DNA from: a virus
Length of the DNA stretch: 20,747 bases
Virus record (IMG/VR): IMGVR_UViG_3300032113_000028
Coordinates: 1 to 20,747 of that record
Reading direction: 5' to 3' (one strand)
The position numbers and the translations under genes are program-made. Within the stretch, counting starts at the first letter, position 1. Every line of letters starts with the position of its first letter. Shown here in pieces: positions 1 through 7,135 of the stretch. The notes beneath the pieces were generated by a model. That model made no database searches, was not told where the DNA came from, and saw nothing but the letters and a program-made list of their open reading frames with translations.

Positions 1-248
1 TTTATAACCTGTTAAGAAACAGCCACTTAGAGGTGAGTCCAAGTTTGGGGTCACCTCATTAGGACTTAATTCCTCAGTATCACGTATAACATGGTCATAC
101 TGTGTTTAATCCAATTAATTAATTCTTTCATTTATTTATTCCAATAAAGTGCAGTGCCTTAATGGCTTGCTTTTTCCATAGCGGCATGTTACACGCGCGT
201 GGCATACTATCATACCTATTGTCAAGAAGTATGTTTTTTTAATAGCTA

Positions 249-277
249 TTGACAAGTAAGAATATACATCATACGCT
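249..277 (+). promoter_or_regulatory. Candidate sigma-70-like promoter
   Basis: A perfect -35 box TTGACA (249-254) is followed after 17 bases by TACGCT (272-277), a poor -10 match. It would start transcription near 284, about 190 bases before the first virion gene. The -35 box lies inside the second copy of the CTATTGWCAAG repeat, so a regulator could bind there. The weak -10 may mean an activator is needed, as in many phage late promoters, or that this is a chance match. Confidence 0.3.
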
Positions 278-404
278 ACTGTTTAAGGTTATACCAATGC
301 GATTATGTGGGTATTCGTAATATACCCCTAGGATCGTCATACAAGAATGTCAAGCGAAAAGATTCCTTGATTTTAGTGTAAAAGTGTGCTAGGAATAATA
401 AAAA

Positions 405-424
405 TTGCACTTACTTGCACTTAT
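405..424 (+). repeat. Tandem 10-bp repeat upstream of the virion operon
   Basis: TTGCACTTAC is followed directly by TTGCACTTAT, a two-copy tandem repeat with one mismatch. The period equals about one helical turn, and the repeat ends 47 bases before the first virion ATG. That spacing would place two protein contacts on the same face of the DNA. A regulatory role is inference only. Confidence 0.45.
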
Positions 425-471
425 GAAAGGAATAAGCTACCATGTTAGTATGATAAAAAAAGGGGGACGGT

Positions 472-1434
472 ATGTCAAATAGAGTTATTGATGAAAACGG
501 CTTTATAGAAATTAAGGATAACCCATTGTCAAAAGTGGGAGTTTTTGACTATCTAGGTTCGGAGATTGACGCGCCCGAATCAGATAAAATATATAAAGTT
601 TTTAGGAGCGAGGAGGTTTTAAAAGACTCCGTTCAATATTTAAAAGGAAAACCCTTTGTTAATGACCATACTATGCTAGGTAATAACGGCGTAGATGCTA
701 GTGAGAAAGGTGTGGAGGGGGTTATTGGCGACAACGTATATTATAAAGATGGGGTCGTGTACGGTAATCTAAGGCTTTTTACCAGTAAGATTAAAGAGCT
801 AATTGAGGGTGGTAAGAAAGCACTCTCATGCGGTTATTGGAGTAAATATATATTTGAAGGGGGGACGTGGGAAGGGCAGGGGTATGACGCTATACAACAG
901 ATAGTTGGTGGTAATCATATCGCGCTAGTAGATTCTGGGAGAATGGGACAGTGTGTAGCAGTACTGGATAGTAAGCTAAATATAGAAGGGGAAAAAATGA
1001 AAGATGAAGATGAAGCAACTAAAGATGAGGAAGTAGAAACAGCAACTAAAGATGAGGAAGTGGAAACAGAAACTAAAGATGAGGAAGTGGAAGCAGAAAC
1101 TAAAGATGAGGAGGTGATTAAGGACTCGGATGTTGAAGAAGATAAAAAGGATAAAGCAACACAAGACACTAGTGCTATTGTCGCTCAAGTACAGGCTGAA
1201 ATTAAAGCGTCAGCGGATATGTACGATTTAGTACAGTCTATTGTGGGTACGTTTGACTATTCCAGTCAGTCAGCTAGTGAGATTGCAAAATATGCGGCTG
1301 ATAAGCTGGGACTTGACGGTGACCCTGTTACTGCTATTTCTGTTTATGCTCAGATTATGGGAGCTAAATCAACAATGGACAGTAAGGACGCTCCAACTAC
1401 TAAACCATTTTTAAATATAGGTGATTACTCATGA
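472..1434 (+). CDS. Prohead protease with C-terminal scaffold-like tail (DUF2213-type)
   Basis: This is the likely head maturation protease, which cleaves head proteins during prohead maturation. Residues 1-170 resemble the DUF2213 phage family, with conserved blocks FVNDH (H66), LSCGYW (S119) and NHIALVDSGRMG (H149). By analogy with herpesvirus/HK97-type prohead proteases, S119 and the histidines are the likely catalytic residues. Residues 176-230 are very acidic and lysine-rich, with a nine-residue repeat. Residues 231-320 end in a helical segment. Such tails act as internal scaffolds in protease-scaffold fusions. The start has a strong ribosome site (AGGGGGAC at 461-468). The stop overlaps the next start (ATGA). 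The 320-residue length fits protease plus scaffold. It opens the visible late operon; a portal gene, usually just upstream, is absent here. Confidence 0.85.
   Translation: MSNRVIDENGFIEIKDNPLSKVGVFDYLGSEIDAPESDKIYKVFRSEEVLKDSVQYLKGKPFVNDHTMLGNNGVDASEKGVEGVIGDNVYYKDGVVYGNLRLFTSKIKELIEGGKKALSCGYWSKYIFEGGTWEGQGYDAIQQIVGGNHIALVDSGRMGQCVAVLDSKLNIEGEKMKDEDEATKDEEVETATKDEEVETETKDEEVEAETKDEEVIKDSDVEEDKKDKATQDTSAIVAQVQAEIKASADMYDLVQSIVGTFDYSSQSASEIAKYAADKLGLDGDPVTAISVYAQIMGAKSTMDSKDAPTTKPFLNIGDYS
997..1434 (+). CDS. Possible nested scaffold product inside the protease gene
   Basis: An in-frame ATG at codon 176 of the protease gene is preceded by AGAAGGGG (984-991) five bases upstream. That is as good a ribosome site as the one used by the tail sheath gene (AAGGGG). 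Initiation there would give a free 145-residue acidic, helical protein lacking the protease domain. This is the arrangement known from lambda C/Nu3, where the scaffold is the separately translated C-terminal part of the protease gene. The start falls exactly at the junction between the protease domain and the repeat-rich tail. The ribosome site and frame are seen in the sequence; the use of this start is inferred. Confidence 0.5.
   Translation: MKDEDEATKDEEVETATKDEEVETETKDEEVEAETKDEEVIKDSDVEEDKKDKATQDTSAIVAQVQAEIKASADMYDLVQSIVGTFDYSSQSASEIAKYAADKLGLDGDPVTAISVYAQIMGAKSTMDSKDAPTTKPFLNIGDYS
1018..1125 (+). repeat. 27-bp in-frame tandem repeat, four units
   Basis: Four consecutive 27-bp units begin at 1018, 1045, 1072 and 1099. 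They encode nine-residue units TKDEEVETA, TKDEEVETE, TKDEEVEAE and TKDEEVIKD. The first three are nearly identical in DNA and the last is partly diverged. They lie in the scaffold part of the protease gene, and their in-frame period means unit gain or loss would not break the gene. Confidence 0.95.
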
Positions 1435-1925
1435 GCGAATTCCAAACTCAGGTTAACACACAATTACCCAACGGCGTACCCGGTGATGTTGCATATAACT
1501 GTGACCATGAAGGGGTGTCTCTTGAGGTGATGTCTGCGACCGCTGACAATCATATTGGTTACGTGTACACGCGTAGTAGTGGTAGTGAGACCATGTGCGA
1601 GGTAGGTGGAACAGGTGTTTTTGCAGGAATTGGCGCATTATCTAAGGCGACAATAGGTGGAACTGTTGACGGCGGTGCTAGTATGCTCTTTCCTCAATAC
1701 TCACAGATTAATGTATTAAGCAAAGGTGTTATTTGCGTACCTTATGCAGGTGGAGAGGCTAATATCGGGGATGCGTTACAGTATAATATGGCTACTGGTT
1801 TGGTAGGACTCGCACCGTCGTGGGGTAACGCAGATGCTGGTAATATTAGTATTCGCAATGCCTCTGTAGCTTATCATTACCTGGTAGGTGGTGGTGTTTT
1901 AACAATTAAAATAGTGGGGTTATAA
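1431..1925 (+). CDS. Capsid cement/decoration protein (Gp24-like)
   Basis: This 164-residue protein resembles the phage structural cement (Gp24-like) and DUF2190-related proteins that bind the outside of the capsid shell and stabilise it. The recognisable features are the N-terminal FQTQVNTQLPNGVPGDVAYN block, with the PGD motif typical of the family, and a body rich in Gly, Val and Ala predicted to be beta-stranded. The C-terminus reads LVGGGVLTIKIVG. It has no signal peptide or membrane segment. It sits between the protease and the major capsid gene, the usual place for this protein. Its ATG overlaps the protease stop (ATGA) and its TAA overlaps the capsid ATG (TAATG), so it is probably translated by coupling. 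Confidence 0.75.
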   Translation: MSEFQTQVNTQLPNGVPGDVAYNCDHEGVSLEVMSATADNHIGYVYTRSSGSETMCEVGGTGVFAGIGALSKATIGGTVDGGASMLFPQYSQINVLSKGVICVPYAGGEANIGDALQYNMATGLVGLAPSWGNADAGNISIRNASVAYHYLVGGGVLTIKIVGL

Positions 1926-3052
1926 TGCAACATTTTTTAAATAGGAATACTGATTTTTATGTGAAACCCTCGAAGCTTGAGGATTTTTATAAAGCTATTG
2001 GTACAACGGAAACTATGGACGCTGAAAGCATTCGGCGTGCAGGGTATGGGGCTGATAAATCAGCTATTAGCGGTTTTACATCCACTATGGATGCTGCAGC
2101 CGCGCCACAGATCAACTTTAACACCAATGCATTAACTCAGTTTTTTCAGTTTTGGCAAAACGGTATTGTTAGAGCGTCGACCGCGCCACGTAATGCCGAA
2201 CGTATTCTAGGTTACACTCAAGCAGGTAGTTTTGAAACTGAGACCATTGTTGTTCGATCATTAGAGCAGCATGCGGGCGTGTCACTCTATGGGGATTTAG
2301 CGGATGTAGAGCAGGCTTCTTATACCGCTGCATATCCTTTTCGTCATGTTGTACGCTTTCAATCGGGTCTAGGAACATCATTATTGGAAGAGTCCCGGCA
2401 ACAAGCTATCGGTATTAGTTGTATTGAAGAAAAGCGGGCGGCAATTAAACGAGCTTTTGCTATCAACGAAAACGCAGTTAACCTGTATGGGTTTAATTTT
2501 GGATTAAACAAAACTTATGGACTATTCAATGACCCTAATATTGAGCCGTACAATACCATTCCTAATGGTGCTAGTGCGTCGCCCCTGTGGTCTACTAAAA
2601 CCTGGTTGGAAAAGGTTGGAGATATTATTACAACAATTAACCGCATTGTTATTAACACAAATACGGGTTTTAATCCTGATCAAGATGCTTTTTGTTGGGT
2701 AATCCCTCCGTTTATTCAAACTCAGTTATCTGGTTTAAATGATTTAGGTACGCAGTCAATCTCAGGTTGGTTAAAAGCCACCTATCCTAAAATGCGTATT
2801 GAAACATTACCTGAGTTAGCCGGGGTTAATGGTGGATCTGATGCGTGGTATATGTTCAAGGAGTCTGCGTTAGATATTGATGACTCAACGGATGACGGGC
2901 AGGTAATTAGTGCATTAACACAGGTTAAAATGTTTTTGGTCTCATCACTACCTAATGCGGCTGGCGGTGTTAATGAGAAATATGCGTGTGCATTGGCAGG
3001 GGTGTTAGTTAAACGTCCTATTTTGGTCACTAGATACTCAGGAATGAATTAA
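1925..3052 (+). CDS. Major capsid protein (DUF2184-type)
   Basis: This is the 375-residue main shell protein of the icosahedral head. It matches the DUF2184 family of HK97-fold capsid proteins. The recognisable core runs from INFNTNALTQFFQFWQNGIV (about residue 60) through RNAERILGYTQAGSFE and VSLYGDLADV to LLEESRQQAIG and EEKRAAIKRAFAINENAVNLYG. The C-terminal part ends with NEKYACALAGVLVKRPILV, typical of the family. No obvious cleaved scaffold domain is fused to it, which fits a separate scaffold in the protease gene. Its ATG overlaps the upstream TAA and its own TAA overlaps the next ATG. Family and position agree, so the call is strong. Confidence 0.88.
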   Translation: MQHFLNRNTDFYVKPSKLEDFYKAIGTTETMDAESIRRAGYGADKSAISGFTSTMDAAAAPQINFNTNALTQFFQFWQNGIVRASTAPRNAERILGYTQAGSFETETIVVRSLEQHAGVSLYGDLADVEQASYTAAYPFRHVVRFQSGLGTSLLEESRQQAIGISCIEEKRAAIKRAFAINENAVNLYGFNFGLNKTYGLFNDPNIEPYNTIPNGASASPLWSTKTWLEKVGDIITTINRIVINTNTGFNPDQDAFCWVIPPFIQTQLSGLNDLGTQSISGWLKATYPKMRIETLPELAGVNGGSDAWYMFKESALDIDDSTDDGQVISALTQVKMFLVSSLPNAAGGVNEKYACALAGVLVKRPILVTRYSGMN

Positions 3053-3441
3053 TGAAGACTTTTATAGCATCCACGTTATCGTCATCACAGAACTACACTA
3101 ATTACAGTAGTAATGGTATGTCCGAGTCTGTTGTTATTCATGGTGGGCATAGCCTAGTTGGGCATAACCTAGTTACTATTGAAGGGGTAGTTACACAGGT
3201 GTCAGATAATGAGTTAAAAACTCTAAATAGCAATGTGTTATTTAACCTACATGTTAAAAACGGCTTTGTTAAAATCACTAATCAAGGTGACCCGGCTAAA
3301 GCTGTTAGTGATTTAGAGAGTCGTGATCAAGCATCACCATTAACTCAGCAAGATGTTGATAAGCTTCAAGCTGATAATAAAACTAATGTTGATGTTGATT
3401 TTGACAGTCCTGTTAAGCCAAAAACTAGAGGCAAAAAATAA
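3052..3441 (+). CDS. Small head-region protein of unknown function
   Basis: This 129-residue protein lies just after the capsid gene in the coupled operon (TAATG overlap). Residues 1-80 include VVIHGGHSLVGHNLVTIEGVVTQVSDNEL and LFNLHVKNGFVKI, suggesting a small beta-rich domain. The last 50 residues are charged and low in complexity and end in a basic KPKTRGKK tail. Proteins of this form are common between capsid and neck genes in related phages, where they are usually left as hypothetical. A minor head or head-completion role is inferred from position only. Confidence 0.6.
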   Translation: MKTFIASTLSSSQNYTNYSSNGMSESVVIHGGHSLVGHNLVTIEGVVTQVSDNELKTLNSNVLFNLHVKNGFVKITNQGDPAKAVSDLESRDQASPLTQQDVDKLQADNKTNVDVDFDSPVKPKTRGKK

Positions 3442-3443
3442 TC

Positions 3444-3884
3444 ATGGACATTGAGATTGATATAGCACTTTTTAGAGCGCAGATCACAGCTTTTAGCGAC
3501 CCGCTTGTTTATTTAGACACAGTGATAGCTACGAACTGGGATATTGCAACTTGCTATATCAGTGTCAAAGATTACGGGGCATTAAGGGGTAGTTGCAGGG
3601 CTTACGCAATAAATCTTATGACTGCTCACTTAATGACGTTAAACGCCTCAATAGATACGGATACACAGCCTATCGGGGTAGTTCAAAATGCGAGTGAGGG
3701 AACTGTATCTATAGGTTTTACTGTACCTACATCCAATAGTGCATATCAGTTTTGGTTAAATAAAACGCCATATGGATCTCAATTGCTTGCTTTACTAAAG
3801 CTAAAAGGTAGTGTTGGTTTTTACATAGGTGGGTCTAATATAACTCAAACATATAGGAGACCTAATGGCAACATTAGAAGCTAG
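3444..3884 (+). CDS. Head-completion/adaptor protein (DUF4054-like)
   Basis: This is a 146-residue protein of the DUF4054 type, the group that fills the head-completion or connector slot below the portal. The N-terminus has the characteristic LFRAQITAFSDPLVYLDTVI block. It is followed by a helix with RAYAINLMTAHLMTL and a C-terminal segment with FWLNKTPYGSQLLALL, matching the family pattern of an all-helical adaptor with an inserted strand region (GTVSIGFTVP). The ribosome site is weak and the gap to the upstream stop is two bases, so coupling is likely. Its 3' end overlaps the next gene by 20 bases. Confidence 0.75.
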   Translation: MDIEIDIALFRAQITAFSDPLVYLDTVIATNWDIATCYISVKDYGALRGSCRAYAINLMTAHLMTLNASIDTDTQPIGVVQNASEGTVSIGFTVPTSNSAYQFWLNKTPYGSQLLALLKLKGSVGFYIGGSNITQTYRRPNGNIRS

Positions 3885-4290
3885 ATTAAAAGCTATTAAG
3901 AAGTCAATGAGTAAAACAGTACGGGTAGGTTGGTTTAAAAGTGCTGTTTACCCTAACGGTGCAAGCGTGGCAATGATAGCAATGCAAAACGAGCTAGGCA
4001 ATCCAGCACTAGGGATACCACCACGACCCTTTATAAGACCAGCTATAGAGAAGAATCAGGATGAATGGGGTAAGACTGTTGGTCATTTAGTTAAAAATGG
4101 GAGTATGGATGCAATGGAAACGGTGGCTATTTTGATGGAAGCGGATGTAAGAAAGTCGATAATAGACGTTGAAACGCCACCATTGAAGGTGTCAACCATT
4201 GAGGCTAGGTTAAGACGTGGAAATAGCAGTGGAAGCCCGTTAAATGACACGGGGTACTTATTAAGCACTTTAACTGGTACGGTTGAATGA
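3865..4290 (+). CDS. Neck/tail-completion protein
   Basis: This 141-residue protein resembles phage virion morphogenesis and HK97 gp10-like neck proteins. The motifs visible are VRVGWFKSAVYPNG near the N-terminus, then NELGNPALGIPPRPFIRPAI, where the PPRPF segment is characteristic of the group, and a C-terminal PLNDTGYLLSTLT. Such proteins join the head connector to the tail. The start is supported by AGGAGA just upstream, inside the end of the preceding gene (20-base overlap). The stop overlaps the next ATG (ATGA). Confidence 0.7.
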   Translation: MATLEARLKAIKKSMSKTVRVGWFKSAVYPNGASVAMIAMQNELGNPALGIPPRPFIRPAIEKNQDEWGKTVGHLVKNGSMDAMETVAILMEADVRKSIIDVETPPLKVSTIEARLRRGNSSGSPLNDTGYLLSTLTGTVE

Positions 4291-4655
4291 ATATACATGG
4301 GATGGTAATTAACGCTGTTGGTGTTGTTAATCCAAACAAAACAATTCTTTTAAAAAGATTTATTAGCGTTACGCAGGATGTTTATTATAATAAGACTGCA
4401 GTATATATTGAGCTAGAAATTAAGGCTCAAGTGCAGGGATTATCTAGCACCCAATTATCAGCGTTAAGTTATTTAAATATAACAGGGGAGTCTTATAGTT
4501 TAATTACTAAGGAGGTGTTGCAAGCTGGTTCTGTTGGTGATGAGTTAGCCGGAGATATAATAATCTTTGAGGGGCATGAATATATAGTGGTGTTAGTCAA
4601 TGAAACCTTTCACGATCATACTATGGCGGTTATGGTTAAAAGAGGCGTAGCATGA
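4287..4655 (+). CDS. Putative neck-region virion protein
   Basis: This 122-residue protein is not confidently assigned to a named family. It starts MNIHGMVINAVGVVNPNKT and contains a central DVYYNKTAVYIELEIKAQVQ strand region, then a compact C-terminal domain with GDIIIFEGHEYIVV. The last motif resembles the small beta barrels seen in head-tail joining proteins. Overlaps of the ATGA type at both ends place it in the neck block. It is probably a head-tail connector or stopper, by position. Confidence 0.55.
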   Translation: MNIHGMVINAVGVVNPNKTILLKRFISVTQDVYYNKTAVYIELEIKAQVQGLSSTQLSALSYLNITGESYSLITKEVLQAGSVGDELAGDIIIFEGHEYIVVLVNETFHDHTMAVMVKRGVA

Positions 4656-5158
4656 TTACTAGGAATAATCATCAAAAGGACTTAATAAAAAGCCTAGGTG
4701 ATGCAATAACGGCAATAGTTGCGGTTGATATTGCGCTGGGAGTAGAAAATAATACGCCTTTTCCTAGTGGTGATGCAGTCGCAATAACTATCATAAGACA
4801 AGAGAGACAGGCAACTAATGAGATATACTATCCTGATAGAGCGGGTACTGTAACGCATGAAGCTGACAGGGTAGATCTGTCTTTTGTAACAGTAACAGCC
4901 CAATTAGATTGTTACGGGGCTAATGCTTTTGATAATTCGAATACGTTATTATTTGCCTTACGCTCTGATTTGATGTTAGAATATGGCTTACAGTCTTTAT
5001 ATTGTAGTGAGCCTATAAATATGGCTTATATGAATGCCAAAAGTAAACAAGTACCAAGATGGACGCTAGACGCAAAGATGCAATTTAACACACAATTCAA
5101 GCAAGAACAAGACACAGCTTTAGAGATAGAGTTGGATGTTTTTAAACATATAATTTAA
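4652..5158 (+). CDS. Tail terminator/neck terminator protein
   Basis: This 168-residue protein lies immediately before the tail sheath, the standard place for the tail terminator that caps the tube and sheath and docks them to the head. The pattern fits the gp12-like/LIC_12616-type neck terminator group. It has an N-terminal helix (NHQKDLIKSLGDAITAIVAV), a segment with QERQATNEIYYPDR, a strand VTAQLDCYGANAFDNSNTLL with a following helix, and a C-terminal TALEIELDV. The family assignment rests on pattern and order, not on a unique motif. Confidence 0.65.
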   Translation: MITRNNHQKDLIKSLGDAITAIVAVDIALGVENNTPFPSGDAVAITIIRQERQATNEIYYPDRAGTVTHEADRVDLSFVTVTAQLDCYGANAFDNSNTLLFALRSDLMLEYGLQSLYCSEPINMAYMNAKSKQVPRWTLDAKMQFNTQFKQEQDTALEIELDVFKHII

Positions 5159-5167
5159 GGGGCAATA

Positions 5168-6661
5168 ATGACGATTAATGTAGATTCAATAATTAGCACG
5201 GTAGCAGGCGTTATAGAGCCGTCTGGCGATAGATTAGACTTCACGGGGATGTATTTAACTGATACATCGAGTATGCCTACATTATCAATGATGCAGTTTA
5301 GCACACTAGAAGAGGTTAGTAACTTTTATGGGGTGGGTAGTCAAGAAGCCGGGGCGGCGGTTAACTATTTCTTAGGGTTCGATAATTCAACTAGAAAACC
5401 TGCTAACATTAAATTTTATAGGCACGTTGGTTCAGATGCAACCGCATATGTAACAAGTGGCACAATGAAAGGCGTGTCACTAGCAGATCTACAGGCGGTT
5501 AACGGCGACATGACCATTACTATTGATGCAGAAACACAAACAACTGCGGCATTTAATCTTAATAACGCCACTTCTTTTAGTAACGCGGCGACATTGATCG
5601 AGGATGAGCTAAATCTTGTTTTTACGCTGACAGCATCCGTCACATATAACCCAAATAAACAGGCGTTTATTATTACTAGCCCGACTACAGGCACTTCTTC
5701 CATTGTGGGGTTTTCGGTAGGTTCAATTGTTGACGGGTTAAAGCTGTCAGCTTTAACAGGTGCTACGCGGTCAATGGGTGTTAACGCACAGACACTAACT
5801 GAGACTTTAAACGAGATAGCACTAACTTATAGGAATTGGGTGAGCCTGGTATCGGTCTTAGACCTATCATTAGGGGAACGTTTAGAGATTGCTGTGTGGA
5901 TGAATTCGCATAATGATGATTTTCTTTATATTGCTCATGACAAAGACATTAACGCCCTTAACCCTCTTAATACAAGTGATCTAGGTAGCTTATTAATAGC
6001 TAACACATATAGTGGTACTGCAGTGGTTTTTGGGGATATTAGCCACTCGTCATTTATGGCAGGTATGATTGCTAGTATTGACACAGGGAGAGATAACGGA
6101 TGGATTACTTTAGCGTATAAGTCGCAAAAGTCGCTGTCTCCTACTGTGTCAGATACAACCGAGGCTAACACCTTAGAGGCAAAGAAATACAACTTTTATG
6201 GCAATTGGGCAAGTAGATCACAAAATAAAAACATGCTTATGCACGGCGCGATAGCAGGGCGTTGGGATTGGGTTGATGATTATTTAGGTCAAATTTATCT
6301 GCGTTCAGGGTTTCAAGAGTCAAGCCTATCGTTATTATCTCAGATTAGGCGTTTGCCATATAACCTAGAGTCTTACGATATTTTAAAATCGGTGTGGGTT
6401 GGTGATGTAATTAACTCAGCGTTAGATATTGGGATTATCGCAACAGGCATTGCTTTAGATTCCACACAAAGAATCCTAATTGACTCGTTAACAGGGGTTG
6501 ATGGCAGTGGGGACATAGTATCATCGGTCGGTTGGTTTTTAGATATATCAAGCCCTGCAGCGGCGGTTAGAGTAGCGCGTGAAAGTCCTGTTATTGTTTT
6601 TGTATATACAAGCGGACAGTCAATACACCGTCTACATATTCCAGTATTTTTAGCACAATAG
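5168..6661 (+). CDS. Tail sheath protein (DUF3383-type)
   Basis: This is the 497-residue contractile sheath subunit, which polymerises around the tail tube and drives injection. It matches the DUF3383 family. The N-terminus has DRLDFTGMYLTD and the segment FSTLEEVSNFYGVGSQEAGA, where sheath proteins of this group carry a conserved F.s..evadfFG.gS.E motif. Later come IANTYSGTAVVFGD, KKYNFYGNW and a C-terminal domain with VVGD-like and RIPVFLAQ-like ends (RLHIPVFLAQ). The start has AAGGGG five bases upstream. A central domain of about residues 95-200 is Thr/Asn-rich, as in surface-exposed sheath domains. Its presence defines a contractile tail. Confidence 0.88.
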   Translation: MTINVDSIISTVAGVIEPSGDRLDFTGMYLTDTSSMPTLSMMQFSTLEEVSNFYGVGSQEAGAAVNYFLGFDNSTRKPANIKFYRHVGSDATAYVTSGTMKGVSLADLQAVNGDMTITIDAETQTTAAFNLNNATSFSNAATLIEDELNLVFTLTASVTYNPNKQAFIITSPTTGTSSIVGFSVGSIVDGLKLSALTGATRSMGVNAQTLTETLNEIALTYRNWVSLVSVLDLSLGERLEIAVWMNSHNDDFLYIAHDKDINALNPLNTSDLGSLLIANTYSGTAVVFGDISHSSFMAGMIASIDTGRDNGWITLAYKSQKSLSPTVSDTTEANTLEAKKYNFYGNWASRSQNKNMLMHGAIAGRWDWVDDYLGQIYLRSGFQESSLSLLSQIRRLPYNLESYDILKSVWVGDVINSALDIGIIATGIALDSTQRILIDSLTGVDGSGDIVSSVGWFLDISSPAAAVRVARESPVIVFVYTSGQSIHRLHIPVFLAQ

Positions 6662-6670
6662 GAGAAAACA

Positions 6671-7129
6671 ATGAGTTTAACTAGTCAAGCCCCTAAGTCT
6701 ATTACATCAATAAGCACGCGTTTTATTATTAATATTTCAGAGTTAGGGTTAGCAGGTCATAAGGTGGAGGGTTTTAGCGAGGACGAGGCTATTAATTTTG
6801 ATGAGGTGGATACTACAGAGGTTTATATCGGCGTGGACGGTCAATTAAACGCTGGATTTATTCCTCAGTTAAAAACAATGCACCTATCATTAGCCCCTAC
6901 TTCTCGCTCATTAACAATCTTTAATAGGTTGTACCAGGAAATGACTAAGCGGGAAGAGGTTATTTGGATTAATTCAGCTGTAATTACGCTGCCCGCTGTT
7001 AAACAGTCATTCGCATTAACTAACGGCGTTTTGTCAGGATTTACACCTGTCACGGCAATCAAGAAAACACTGCAGGCAGTCCCTGTTAAAATCGTTTGGT
7101 CACGTGTTGAAATTACAACTAACGGATAA
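6671..7129 (+). CDS. Tail tube protein (DUF3277-type)
   Basis: This 152-residue protein directly follows the sheath and carries an AGGAG ribosome site. It matches the DUF3277-type tube subunit in size and layout. A variable N-terminus is followed by GFSEDEAINFDEVDTTEVYI and GQLNAGFIPQ, where tube proteins of this group have a G..(N/S)...p....v.isl pattern. The C-terminal segment is KKTLQAVPVKIVWSRVEI. It would stack as hexameric rings around the tape measure to form the inner conduit. Order (sheath, tube, chaperone, tape measure) supports the call. Confidence 0.8.
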   Translation: MSLTSQAPKSITSISTRFIINISELGLAGHKVEGFSEDEAINFDEVDTTEVYIGVDGQLNAGFIPQLKTMHLSLAPTSRSLTIFNRLYQEMTKREEVIWINSAVITLPAVKQSFALTNGVLSGFTPVTAIKKTLQAVPVKIVWSRVEITTNG

Positions 7130-7135
7130 TATATA

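Larger units (their letters stand above)
1..471. other. Left non-coding/regulatory region
   Basis: No complete gene of convincing length is visible here. The stretch is AT-rich and full of small repeats. There is a 7-bp inverted repeat (GAGGTGA at 30-36 with TCACCTC at 51-57). A 10-bp palindrome, CACGCGCGTG, lies at 192-201. An 11-bp near-repeat CTATTGWCAAG occurs at 216-226 and 246-256. GGGTAT (309-314) faces ATACCC (322-327). TTGCACTTA is repeated in tandem at 405-424. On the minus strand, 1-105 is open in one frame without an ATG and may be the edge of a gene that continues outside the window. The region probably holds the promoter for the virion operon that starts at 472. This is inferred from position; no promoter here matches the consensus in both boxes. 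Confidence 0.6.

Noticed and set aside
30-57. Inverted repeat GAGGTGA/TCACCTC as a terminator
   Set aside because: The stem has a 14-base loop and no T run behind it, so it is not a convincing terminator.
192-201. Palindrome CACGCGCGTG as a protein-binding site or attachment core
   Set aside because: It is a single copy with no partner in the window and no integrase gene nearby. I note it but cannot assign a role.
423-482. Short frame MKGISYHVSMIKKGGRYVK overlapping the protease start
   Set aside because: No ribosome site, 19 codons, and it overlaps the real start out of frame. It could be a leader peptide, but nothing supports that.
915-1169. Minus-strand Ser-rich frame opposite the protease gene
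   Set aside because: It is the antisense reading of the Lys/Glu/Asp repeats and has no promoter or ribosome site.
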